From NCBI RefSeq assembly GCF_003612125.1, contig NZ_RAWI01000047.1:1-36818 (forward strand): a DNA stretch of 36,818 nucleotides. The letters run 5' to 3'. A program made the position numbers and the translations under genes. Each line of letters begins with the position of its first letter. Within the stretch, counting starts at the first letter, position 1. Shown here one piece after another: positions 23,623 to 31,363 of the stretch. The notes below the pieces were generated by a model that worked only from the letters and a program-made list of their open reading frames with translations, ran no database searches and was not told the DNA's origin. This DNA comes from Corallococcus praedator. GTDB lineage: Bacteria; Myxococcota; Myxococcia; Myxococcales; Myxococcaceae.

Positions 23623-23871
23623 TCAACGCGCCCCGAAGGGCACCTTCGGACGCAGGTAGATGCGCTCGTCACCGCGAGCGCCCCGGAAGCGGTCCACGAC
23701 GTAGTGCTGGAAGGCGTCCTCGCCCAGGTGGATGCGGTGGAGGCCGGGCACTCCGCCCGAGCGCACCAGCTCCACCGCGATGCGGCGCACGTCCGTGTCG
23801 CTGATGGCCCGCTCCAGCTCCACCGGCACGTCGGCCGACAGTCCGTCGAAGGTGATGTTGAGCGTGGCCAT
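23623..23871 (-). CDS. Small beta-grasp-like protein (candidate Ubl partner of the E1-like enzyme)
   Basis: This 82-residue protein starts at ATG 23871 behind AAGGAGG. The pattern of strands and helix reads as beta hairpin (TLNITFDG, ADVPVELE), helix (DTDVRRIAVELVRSG), then strands (LHRIHLG, QHYVVDRF, ERIYLRPKV). This fits a ubiquitin/ThiS-like beta-grasp. The C-terminus is PFGAR, not GG, so adenylation would need trimming or a different chemistry. It sits 8 bases before the E1-like gene, as in PRTRC and other bacterial Ubl/E1 pairs. The fold is inferred by eye only. Confidence 0.6.
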   Translation of the reverse strand: MATLNITFDGLSADVPVELERAISDTDVRRIAVELVRSGGVPGLHRIHLGEDAFQHYVVDRFRGARGDERIYLRPKVPFGAR

Positions 23872-24112
23872 GGTTGCTGCCTCCTTGAAGAGCGCGCCCG
23901 CGGAAGCGCGGCCGGCCGGGAACCCTGGCCCGGGACGCCGTGGCCGCGGCCTTCCTGACAACCCCACCCGTCGGGGCCGCGCGAAGGGGCAAGCGCGCAG
24001 CCGGGCGCCAGCACCCGTGACGTGGCCGTGTCACGAGGCGGCCTGTCCCGGCCCCTCCGTCGACGCTCCGTGTGGGCGTGCACAGTGTTGGGCTCCAGGA
24101 GGAACACAACCC

Positions 24113-24829
24113 ATGGAGTCACCCCCAGCACAGCATCACTGGAACGTCACACCCCGGGAGGCCGTGGCGCTGCAGAAGCGCCTGCGCGAACAGCTCATCC
24201 TCCAGCCGCCTCCGGGCCTGAAGGTCACGCGGCTGGCGGGCGCGGACATCTCCACGGAGAAGGGCAACGACACGGGCTATGGCGGCATGGTGGTGCTGGA
24301 CGCGGCGACGCTCCTGCCCCTCGCGCGGTCCGTGGCGGCGGTGCCGCTGTCCTTCCCGTACGTCCCGGGGCTGCTGTCGTTCCGCGAGCTGCCGGTGCTG
24401 GCGGCCGTCTGGGCGAGGCTGACGGTCCGGCCCGACGTGCTCGTCTTCGACGGCCAGGGCACCGCGCATCCGCGAAGGCTGGGCATCGCCTGTCACGGGG
24501 GATTGCTCTTCGACGTGCCGTCCATCGGCTGCGCCAAGTCGCTCCTGGTGGGCACGCCCGGCAAGCTCGCGGACCGCAGGGGGGCCACGGCCCCGATTAC
24601 ACACCAGGGCGAGGTGGTGGGCATGGCGGTCCGCACGCGCCAGGGCGTCAGCCCCGTGTTCGTCTCCCCCGGCCACCGGATGGACCTGGAGACCGCCGTG
24701 GAGTGGGTGCTCAAGGCGAGCCCGCGCTACCGTGAGCCGGAGACGACGCGCCACGCGCACCGGCTGGTCAACGCCTTCCGCCGGGCAGGAGGTGAGGCGT
24801 CGGAGCTGGAGGAGGGGAGTCCCGGATGA
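24113..24829 (+). CDS. nfi: Endonuclease V (deoxyinosine 3' endonuclease)
   Basis: This 238-residue protein starts at ATG 24113 with AGGAGG ten bases upstream; the frame extending from 23732 is an artefact of high GC. Catalytic residues are in place: Asp45 in GADIS, Glu92 in FRELP and Asp113 in VFDGQGTAHPRR, with the wedge YVPGLLSFREL and the conserved HGGLLFDVPSIGCAKS. The enzyme nicks DNA near deaminated adenine (hypoxanthine) to start repair. Its stop overlaps the next start (ATGA). It is divergent from the Ubl/E1 pair. Confidence 0.95.
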   Translation: MESPPAQHHWNVTPREAVALQKRLREQLILQPPPGLKVTRLAGADISTEKGNDTGYGGMVVLDAATLLPLARSVAAVPLSFPYVPGLLSFRELPVLAAVWARLTVRPDVLVFDGQGTAHPRRLGIACHGGLLFDVPSIGCAKSLLVGTPGKLADRRGATAPITHQGEVVGMAVRTRQGVSPVFVSPGHRMDLETAVEWVLKASPRYREPETTRHAHRLVNAFRRAGGEASELEEGSPG

Positions 24830-25041
24830 AGCCCATGGGGTTGATGCTGGTGGTCGCGGGCCTGGGGCTCGTGGTCGTGGGCCTCCTCGTCTGGGCCGGT
24901 GCCTTCTCCTGGTTCGGACGACTGCCGGGAGACATCCGCGTGGAGAGCGGTCACACGCGCTTCTTCGCCCCCATCGCGTCCATGCTGGTCGTGTCCGTGC
25001 TGCTCAGCCTGGGCGCCTGGGTGCTGCGCCGGTTCTTCTAG
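24826..25041 (+). CDS. DUF2905-family small membrane protein
   Basis: A 71-residue protein with two membrane helices (about 5-28 and 48-66) separated by WFGRLPGDIRVESGHTRFFAPI, the conserved centre of DUF2905. It overlaps the endonuclease V stop by 4 bases and is co-translated. Function of the family is unknown. Confidence 0.85.
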   Translation: MKPMGLMLVVAGLGLVVVGLLVWAGAFSWFGRLPGDIRVESGHTRFFAPIASMLVVSVLLSLGAWVLRRFF

Positions 25042-25318
25042 CCCGCGGCCCCGGCGAAACTCCCGGCCTCGGATTTTCGCTCAAGGATGGGCGCGCTCGC
25101 CGTCTGTCCGACGGGCTCCCACCCGTGGGGTTGCCTGCCTGCTGTCCAGACGGGCAGCGGGGGGCCTGTTCCGGTGCTCCCGGGACGGGCACAAGCCGGA
25201 CGAGGAGTGGATCCAGGCCGGTGAACCGCGCAGCATGCGGCCCCCGTCTTCCCGGCCCCGCCCGGGAATAGAGGCGACGTTCGAAAAGAGGGCGGCGGAG
25301 CAGCCGTCAGGAGCGAGC

Positions 25319-27667
25319 ATGCGCAGGTTGTCGTCCCCATTGAGCGAGCTGGCATCGCACTACCCGGTGGTCGTGGTCGGTTCGGGGTATGGCGGCGGCA
25401 TCACCGCCAGTCGCCTGTCGCGCGCGGGACAGCAGGTGTGCGTGCTGGAGCGCGGCCGTGAGATGCACCCCGGCGAGATGCCGCGCACGCCCGCGCAGGC
25501 CGTGGCCGAGTTCCAGCTCCACTGCGCGCCCGGCCAGGGCGACCTGGACGTGGGCAGCCCCACCGGTCTCATCGAGGTGCACCGCAACGGGGACGTGTCC
25601 GTCATCAACGGGTGCGGCCTGGGCGGCACGTCGCTCATCAACGCCAACGTGACGATGCGGCCGGATCCGCGCGTGTTCGAGGACCCGCGCTGGCCCGAGG
25701 CCCTGCGCGCCGACGTGCACGGCCTGCTGGAGGACGGCTTCGCGCACGCGGAGCTGATGCTGCGGCCCCTGCCGTACCCGGAGGACCACCCGCCGCTTCA
25801 GAAGCTCAAGACGCTGGGCATCTCCGCGGAGAAGCTGGGCGGACGGCTGATGCGGCCGCCCCTGGCCGTGACGTTCGAGGAGGGCGTCAACCCCGCGGGC
25901 GTGCGGCAGCCGGGGTGCTCGTTGTGCGGCGACTGCTCCACCGGCTGCAACACCGGCGCGAAGAACACCATCCTGATGAACTACCTGCCGGACGCGCACG
26001 CGCACGGGGCCCGCATCTTCACCGAGGTGTCGGTGCGCGCGGTGGTTCCGGACGGCGCGAAGTGGCGCGTCTACTACCGCCCCCACCACACCGGCCGCGA
26101 GCGCTTCGACGCGCCCGATGCGTGGCTCACCGCCGACCGGGTCATCCTGGCGGCCGGCACCATGGGCACCGCGGAGATCCTCCTGCGCTCGCGTGAGCAG
26201 GGCCTGTCCGTGTCCTCGAGGCTGGGCCACCGCTTCAGCAGCAACGGCGACGTGCTGGCCTTCGGCTACAACCTGGACATGCCCGTCCACGGCGTGGGCC
26301 ACGGCGAGCAGGACCACGAGGCACGCGACCCGGTGGGCCCCTGCATCACGGGCGCCATCGACCAGCGCGACACGGCGCGGCTGGACGAGGGAATGATCAT
26401 CGAGGAGGGCGCCATCCCCGGCGCGCTGGCCTCGCTGATGCCCGCGGCGCTGGCGGGCGCGGCGGCGATGGTGGGCGAGGACACCGACGAGGGCATCCTG
26501 GACTGGGTCCAGGAGCGGCTGCGTCAGGCCGAGAGCCTGGTGCGCGGACCGGACCACGGCGCGGTGGAGCACACGCAGACGCTGATGGTGATGTCGCACG
26601 ACGAGGCGAGGGGCGAGCTGCGGCTGGAGCACGACCGCGTGCGCCTCCACTGGCCGGACGCGGGCCGGGACCCCCAGTTGATCCGCGTGGAGGAGCGCCT
26701 GCGCCGGGCCACCGCCGCGCTGGGCGGCACCTACGTGCGCTACCCGCTCTGGTCGGAGGCGTTCGGCAGGGAGGTGCTCTGCACGCACCCGCTGGGCGGC
26801 TGCGTGATGGCCGAGCGCGCCGAGGACGGCGTCGTGGACCACGAGGGCCGCGTCTTCTCCGGGGCCTCCGGCCGCGCGGTGCATGAGGGGCTGTACGTGT
26901 CCGACGGCTCGGTGATGCCGCGCTCGCTGGGCATCAACCCGCTGCTCACCATCTCCGCGGTCGCCGAGCGGGCCTGCGCCCTGATGGCCCGTCGCCACGG
27001 CTGGACCATCGACTACGCGCCGCTGTCCGAGCGCGATGCCCGTACGGCCCCCGGGCCCGTGGGCGTGCGCTTCACGGAGACGATGCACGGCTTCGTGTCC
27101 GGCGCGGTGGCCGCCCCGTTCCTGGAGGCCGGCAAGCCGGAGCGCGACGACGCCACGCCCCTGCGCTTCGTGCTCACCGTGACGGCGGAGGACCTGGAAG
27201 CGACGCTGCGTGACGAGCACCACCCCCTGAAGCTGATGGGCACGGTGACGGCGCCCGTGCTGTCCTCGCGTCCGCTGGTGGTGACGAAGGGCGAGCTGCG
27301 CCTGATGACGCGCGAGCACGCCCGGCCGGGCGGCCAGCGGATGGAGTACCTGCTGAACCTGCTCACGGAGGCCGGCGAGCGCTACTACCTGGAGGGCTAC
27401 AAGGACCTCTACGACGACCCGGGCCCGGACCTGTGGAAGGACACCACCACGCTGCTGGTCTCCCTGCACAAGGGCGATGGGGCGGCTGCTCCGTGCATCG
27501 GCCGGGGCTTCCTGCGGCTGACGGCGGCGGAGTTCGCCCGGCAGCTCACCACCCTGCGGGTGCTCAACGGGCGCGATGAGCTGCACCGCCTGGAGACGCT
27601 GGGCCGCTTCGGCAGCTTCTTCTTCGGCGCGCTCTGGGACACCTACGTGCGACGCATGGCTGCCTAG
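25319..27667 (+). CDS. GMC-family oxidoreductase, cholesterol-oxidase type, with four-Cys cluster
   Basis: This 782-residue protein starts at ATG 25319 with AGGAG six bases upstream. The FAD site is GSGYGGG (21-27), followed by INGCGLGGTSLINANV. C200-x2-C203-x2-C206-x3-C210 is a ferredoxin-like spacing found in a subgroup of these oxidoreductases and may bind an iron-sulfur cluster. CTHPLGGCVM and SLGINPLLTISA form the cholesterol-oxidase-like active site. After about residue 560 an extra domain of some 220 residues begins (FTETMHGFVSGAV), as in mycobacterial-type sterol oxidases. The substrate is probably a sterol or other lipid alcohol. No signal peptide is obvious. Confidence 0.85.
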   Translation: MRRLSSPLSELASHYPVVVVGSGYGGGITASRLSRAGQQVCVLERGREMHPGEMPRTPAQAVAEFQLHCAPGQGDLDVGSPTGLIEVHRNGDVSVINGCGLGGTSLINANVTMRPDPRVFEDPRWPEALRADVHGLLEDGFAHAELMLRPLPYPEDHPPLQKLKTLGISAEKLGGRLMRPPLAVTFEEGVNPAGVRQPGCSLCGDCSTGCNTGAKNTILMNYLPDAHAHGARIFTEVSVRAVVPDGAKWRVYYRPHHTGRERFDAPDAWLTADRVILAAGTMGTAEILLRSREQGLSVSSRLGHRFSSNGDVLAFGYNLDMPVHGVGHGEQDHEARDPVGPCITGAIDQRDTARLDEGMIIEEGAIPGALASLMPAALAGAAAMVGEDTDEGILDWVQERLRQAESLVRGPDHGAVEHTQTLMVMSHDEARGELRLEHDRVRLHWPDAGRDPQLIRVEERLRRATAALGGTYVRYPLWSEAFGREVLCTHPLGGCVMAERAEDGVVDHEGRVFSGASGRAVHEGLYVSDGSVMPRSLGINPLLTISAVAERACALMARRHGWTIDYAPLSERDARTAPGPVGVRFTETMHGFVSGAVAAPFLEAGKPERDDATPLRFVLTVTAEDLEATLRDEHHPLKLMGTVTAPVLSSRPLVVTKGELRLMTREHARPGGQRMEYLLNLLTEAGERYYLEGYKDLYDDPGPDLWKDTTTLLVSLHKGDGAAAPCIGRGFLRLTAAEFARQLTTLRVLNGRDELHRLETLGRFGSFFFGALWDTYVRRMAA

Positions 27668-27768
27668 CAGCCGGGCGGGCGGCTCAAGGTCCACCAGGCC
27701 GCGATGACGTGCCCTCCGGGGTGGGCATGGGCACCCTGTTTCCCACCGGGACCGACAGGGAGGACCCC

Positions 27769-28284
27769 ATGGCTGAAGACCGTGACCCGCAGCGCCGCTC
27801 GGGTGCACCCCAGGATGACGAGCGTGCGGAGGAGCACCGCGAGCCGTCCATCGAGGAGCGGCGTGCGCGGCGCAGTGCAATGCGCGCCAGTCAGACCTAT
27901 GCGCGCTTCATCGACCACCTGTGCGAGCGGGGAGGCATGTCGCCCGCCGTCGCCCAGCAGGCGGCCGTCTCCGTCCTCTGCGGGCTGGAGCAGCGGCTGC
28001 ACGCGGAGGAGTCGCACGACCTGGAGGCGCAGCTTCCGCGCAAGCTCACGGAGCTGCTGCACCGGTGCGAGCGCCACGACGCCGAGGCCCGTCCGGAGAA
28101 GTTCGGGCGCGACGAGCTGCTCAAGCAGGTGGGGGATGACCTCGCCCTGCACCCGGACGCGGTGGAGCCGGTGGTGCGAGCGGTGATGGATGCCGTCCGC
28201 CATCAGATCAGCGAAGGCGAGGCCGAGGACGTGAGCGCGCACCTGCCGCAGGACATCCGCCACCTGTGGCTGCCGACGATGTGA
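27769..28284 (+). CDS. DUF2267 domain protein
   Basis: This 171-residue protein starts at ATG 27769 with AGGGAGG five bases upstream. A charged tail (1-40) is followed by the helical DUF2267 unit: YARFIDHLCERGGMSPAVAQQAAVSVLCGLEQRL, then AQLPRKLTELL and a second half-repeat ending VSAHLPQDIRHLWLP. The family resembles a duplicated helical module of unknown function, sometimes linked to stress. A strong hairpin follows the stop. Confidence 0.85.
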   Translation: MAEDRDPQRRSGAPQDDERAEEHREPSIEERRARRSAMRASQTYARFIDHLCERGGMSPAVAQQAAVSVLCGLEQRLHAEESHDLEAQLPRKLTELLHRCERHDAEARPEKFGRDELLKQVGDDLALHPDAVEPVVRAVMDAVRHQISEGEAEDVSAHLPQDIRHLWLPTM

Positions 28285-28290
28285 AGCGGG

Positions 28291-28317
28291 GCCCGCCCGA
28301 CGGTGTGTCGGGTGGGC
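28291..28317 (+). terminator. Hairpin after the DUF2267 gene
   Basis: GCCCGCCCGAC-GGTGT-GTCGGGTGGGC gives an 11-bp stem with one G-T pair, starting 6 bases after the stop. No T-run follows. Confidence 0.5.
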
Positions 28318-28413
28318 TCCATCCCCTGGCCCTTTCGCACGCGCGCGCCACGCGGCGCGTGTCAGGGGGCGCGAGGTGCCTTAAGGTCTCCGGCGCACCC
28401 TGCCGGAGAACGC

Positions 28414-28671
28414 ATGGCCCTCGACGATGACTTCAGCGCCGCCCAGACCCGGGTGAAGACGCTGTCCAAGGCTCCCTCGAACGACACGCTGCTGGAGCTG
28501 TACTCCCTCTACAAGCAGGGCACTGAAGGAGACGTGCAGGGCAAGCGCCCCGGCATGCTCGATATCAAGGGCCGTGCGAAGTACGACGCCTGGGAGAAGC
28601 GCAAGGGCGTGGCGAAGGACGCCGCGAAGCAGCAGTACGTGGCGCTCGTGGACGGGCTGCTGAAGAAGTAG
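28414..28671 (+). CDS. Acyl-CoA-binding protein (ACBP)
   Basis: This 85-residue protein starts at ATG 28414 with GGAG five bases upstream. It shows the full four-helix ACBP pattern: FSAAQTRVKTL, LLELYSLYKQGTEGD, RPGMLDIKGRAKYDAWEKRKG and a last helix ending LVDGLLKK. The Tyr and Lys ligands of acyl-CoA are present. ACBP buffers long-chain acyl-CoA in the cytoplasm. It is common in eukaryotes and rarer in bacteria, though known from myxobacteria. The next gene starts 7 bases later and is probably co-transcribed. Confidence 0.93.
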   Translation: MALDDDFSAAQTRVKTLSKAPSNDTLLELYSLYKQGTEGDVQGKRPGMLDIKGRAKYDAWEKRKGVAKDAAKQQYVALVDGLLKK

Positions 28672-28678
28672 ACGCCCC

Positions 28679-29848
28679 ATGCCTCGCTGGCTCAGCCTCG
28701 CGCTGTTCCTCGTGCCGGTCATCTCGCTGCTCGCGGTGGCCCACGTCTACCTGTACCGCCGCCTCGTGCGGGATGTGACGGCGCGCAAGGGACTGCGCCG
28801 CGCTGGAATCGTGCTCTTCGTCGGAGGCTTCGTGGGCTCCGTGGGGGCCCGCATGCTGGGCGCGATGCTCTCCTCCGAAGTGGCCCGGACGGTGGGCATC
28901 GTGCTGCTCTTGTGGATGGGGCTGGTGCTCTACCTGCTGATGTTCACGCTGGCCCTGGACGTCGGCGGCCGCGTCCTCGCCCGCGTGCGCAAGGCGCCGG
29001 AGCCTCCGTCACCGGAGCGCCGGGCCTTCCTCGCGACGGGCCTGGCGGCGGGCGCCACCGTGGCCGGCGCGGCGGTGAGCACCTACGGCGCCTGGCGTGC
29101 CTTCCATCCTCCGGACGTGCGCGACATTCCGGTGCGACTGCCCCGGCTGCCCAAGGCGCTGGAGGGCTTCACGCTGGTGCAGCTCACGGACATCCACATT
29201 GGCGGGGTGCTGCAGCGCCGCTTCGTGGACGAGCTGGTGGCGCGCACCAACGCGCTCAAGCCGGACCTCATCGCGGTGACGGGGGACCTGGTGGACGGCA
29301 CCGTGGCGGAGCTGGGGCGCTACGCGGGGGGCTTTGGCGCGCTCAAGGCCCGGCACGGTGCATTCTTCGTCACCGGCAACCACGACTATTACTCGGGCGC
29401 GGATGCGTGGGTGGCGTTCGTCCAGGGGCTGGGCATCACGGTGCTGCGCAACCGCTCCGTGTCCATTGGGGACGCGAGCGCGTCCTTTGATCTGCTGGGC
29501 GTGGACGACTGGAGCGCGCAGAAGCTGGGCGAGCCCGGCTACGACCTGGACGCAGCGATGCGCGGGCTGCGTCCGGACCGCGCGTCGGTGCTGCTGGCGC
29601 ACCAGCCCTCCAACTTCCAGGAGGTCGCCCGCCGCGACGTGGGCCTCCAGATTTCAGGGCACACGCACGGCGGACAGATGTTCCCGGGCAACGTGCTGGG
29701 ACACCTCATCTGGGGTGAGCAGAACGCGGGCCTGAGCCAGATGGGCAGCTCCCACCTCTACGTCAGCCGGGGCTGCGGCTTCGTGGGGCCGCCCATGCGC
29801 GTCGCCGCGCCGCCGGAGATTGCCCGCATCATCCTGCTCCCGGGCTGA
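28679..29848 (+). CDS. Membrane-anchored metallophosphoesterase (YkuE-like)
   Basis: This 389-residue protein has three or four membrane helices in residues 5-100, then a hydrophobic segment after SPERRAFLAT. The catalytic domain (160-389) has all metallophosphoesterase blocks: D171-I-H173, G-D203 in TGDLVDG, G-N-H-D (233-236), AHQPSNF and SGHTHGGQM. YkuE-type enzymes act on phospholipid-like substrates such as UDP-diacylglucosamine. The substrate here is not certain. Its 3' end overlaps the converging JAMM gene by 20 bases. Confidence 0.9.
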   Translation: MPRWLSLALFLVPVISLLAVAHVYLYRRLVRDVTARKGLRRAGIVLFVGGFVGSVGARMLGAMLSSEVARTVGIVLLLWMGLVLYLLMFTLALDVGGRVLARVRKAPEPPSPERRAFLATGLAAGATVAGAAVSTYGAWRAFHPPDVRDIPVRLPRLPKALEGFTLVQLTDIHIGGVLQRRFVDELVARTNALKPDLIAVTGDLVDGTVAELGRYAGGFGALKARHGAFFVTGNHDYYSGADAWVAFVQGLGITVLRNRSVSIGDASASFDLLGVDDWSAQKLGEPGYDLDAAMRGLRPDRASVLLAHQPSNFQEVARRDVGLQISGHTHGGQMFPGNVLGHLIWGEQNAGLSQMGSSHLYVSRGCGFVGPPMRVAAPPEIARIILLPG

Positions 29849-30212
29849 GCCGGGGCTGGCCGTACAGCAGCCCTGACGCAATGCGGAGCGGCGCGGCCCA
29901 CGGAGGCTCGTGCCGCACGGGCACGTCCTCCCCGCCGACGCGGGCTACCATTCCGTCGGGCGCCACCACCGAGAAGCGCAGCGGCCGGCCCAGCGCCGCC
30001 TGCAACGCGGCCATCGTCGTCTCATCCTCCGATGAGAAGCCGAGCGGTCCTTCGGGGTGGCTGTGGGTCACCTCTACCAGCGTGTCCCGCAGGCTCCAGA
30101 TGGCCTCCCACCGCGCCCGGGAGTCCGGCAGCGCCACGGGGTCGTCGAACGAGTCGCCCCACAGCACTTCGTCTCCGGGCCCGATGAGCAGGCACACCTC
30201 GCGTGTCGACAT
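29829..30212 (-). CDS. JAMM/JAB-domain metallopeptidase, minimal
   Basis: This 127-residue protein starts at ATG 30212 behind AGAGG; a longer frame adds only a low-complexity start. The JAMM signature is exact: H50-S-H52-P-x6-S60-x2-D63 (H-x-H-x7-S-x2-D), within VEVTHSHPEGPLGFSSED. Glu15 is the likely catalytic base. Bacterial JAB proteins cleave isopeptide bonds or trim ubiquitin-like or carrier proteins. It is the last gene of a three-gene minus-strand operon with an unknown protein and a VWA protein. Its 3' end overlaps that of the converging phosphoesterase gene. An E1-like/Ubl pair lies about 6 kb away. Confidence 0.8.
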   Translation of the reverse strand: MSTREVCLLIGPGDEVLWGDSFDDPVALPDSRARWEAIWSLRDTLVEVTHSHPEGPLGFSSEDETTMAALQAALGRPLRFSVVAPDGMVARVGGEDVPVRHEPPWAAPLRIASGLLYGQPRLSPGAG

Positions 30213-30261
30213 GAGCCCCTCTCTTCTCCGTGGTCCTCCCGGACGCGGGAGGCGCGTGTGT

Positions 30262-31350
30262 TCAGACATGTCGGGTGATGACCAGCGCGCCCGTGTCGAT
30301 GGCTTCCTTCAGCACGGACGGCAGGCTCTCCAACGTCACCCGGTCGTCCGCGCCCGCCAGGCACACGCCCGCGTCGCGCACCCGCAGCGTCGCCATCTCC
30401 ACCACGGTGACGAAGCGCTCGCCCATGAAGCTGTAGACCACTTCCATCAAACCGACTCCCAGCCGGCGGTGGTCGAGCATCCGCGCGCCGGCCTTGCTCA
30501 ACGCGCGCTCCGCCCATTCGCCGGACGCCGCCTCCGCGCGCCGCTGCTGGCCGGACGTGAGGCCCGCTCCGGTCCACGTCCCTTGCGCGGAGGCCCCGCC
30601 GCGAACACCGTGCGCCATCCGCTCCTGGGCCCTCGCTCGGGTCGCGGCATCCTGGCGGAATTCCTGAAGGGTTCGCTCGCGCTCCGTCCGCGCGGACTCC
30701 AACGCCCGGGCCTCCGCGTCCCCACGGGCCTGTTGTTCCGCCTGCATCCGCACGAAACGGACACGCTCGTCCGCGAGCCGCCGCAGACACGCTTCCGCCT
30801 CCGCGCGTCCACCGCGGGCGACGTCGAGCACGCGCGCGCGGGCCTCCACCGGTGCGAAGGGGATGCCCGTGCCGCGCGACGCGACCTCCAGCACCGCGAA
30901 GCTGAACGCCGCGCGCAGGGACGCGCCCACGCCTCGCGCTTCCCCCAGCGGACGGTCCTCTTCCAGCGCGTGTCGCGCCAGTTCCTCCGACTCGCTTTCG
31001 AACTCCACGCCCTCGAACACGAGCGTGCCGTCATGCCAGCGGCGCGCCGTCACCGGCGAGAGGCGCGGCGGCTCTTCCTCCGGCATCAACGCCAGGGGCT
31101 CCGCCACCGCGCCTTCGCGCACCAGTCGCGTGCCCCACAGGTGGCCCCGCACGCGCGGCCGGTCCTCCAGCCCTTCGGCGGAGGCCGGCTCGCGCGCGGT
31201 GGCCTGACGGCCCTTCACCTCGAAGCGCCACCAGCCCGGTGCGACGGGTGTGGTGAGGTGCAGGCGGCGTGAAGGCGCGTCCACGGTCCCGCCGCCGAAA
31301 TACGGCAGCACCGCCGACTCCACCTTCCCGAGCAGCTTCCGGTAGTCCAC
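30262..31350 (-). CDS. Unrecognised 362-residue protein of the VWA/JAMM operon
   Basis: It starts at GTG 31350, seven bases after AAGGAGG and 13 bases after the VWA stop. The N-terminal 150 residues look like a mixed alpha/beta domain (YFGGGTVDAPSRRLHL, GWWRFEVKGRQA, GTLVFEGVEFESE). Residues 175-245 are a charged, Arg/Glu/Ala-rich coiled coil. The last 75 residues are a compact domain (MEVVYSFMGERFVTVVEM, GVCLAGADDRVTLESLPSVLKEAIDTGALVITRH). There is no catalytic motif or signal. It probably bridges the VWA and JAMM proteins. I do not know the family. Confidence 0.7.
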   Translation of the reverse strand: MDYRKLLGKVESAVLPYFGGGTVDAPSRRLHLTTPVAPGWWRFEVKGRQATAREPASAEGLEDRPRVRGHLWGTRLVREGAVAEPLALMPEEEPPRLSPVTARRWHDGTLVFEGVEFESESEELARHALEEDRPLGEARGVGASLRAAFSFAVLEVASRGTGIPFAPVEARARVLDVARGGRAEAEACLRRLADERVRFVRMQAEQQARGDAEARALESARTERERTLQEFRQDAATRARAQERMAHGVRGGASAQGTWTGAGLTSGQQRRAEAASGEWAERALSKAGARMLDHRRLGVGLMEVVYSFMGERFVTVVEMATLRVRDAGVCLAGADDRVTLESLPSVLKEAIDTGALVITRHV

Positions 31351-31363
31351 GCCCCTGCCTCCT

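Noticed and set aside
23732-24112. Upstream extension of endonuclease V
   Set aside because: It overlaps the opposite-strand small gene, and ATG 24113 has a good ribosome site at the family's normal start.
24899-25318. Upstream extension of the GMC oxidoreductase
   Set aside because: It overlaps the DUF2905 gene in another frame and reads as low-complexity sequence; ATG 25319 with AGGAG is the proper start.
25307-27880. 857-codon minus-strand frame opposite the GMC oxidoreductase
   Set aside because: His/Ala/Gly/Arg-rich shadow of the GMC gene without any domain.
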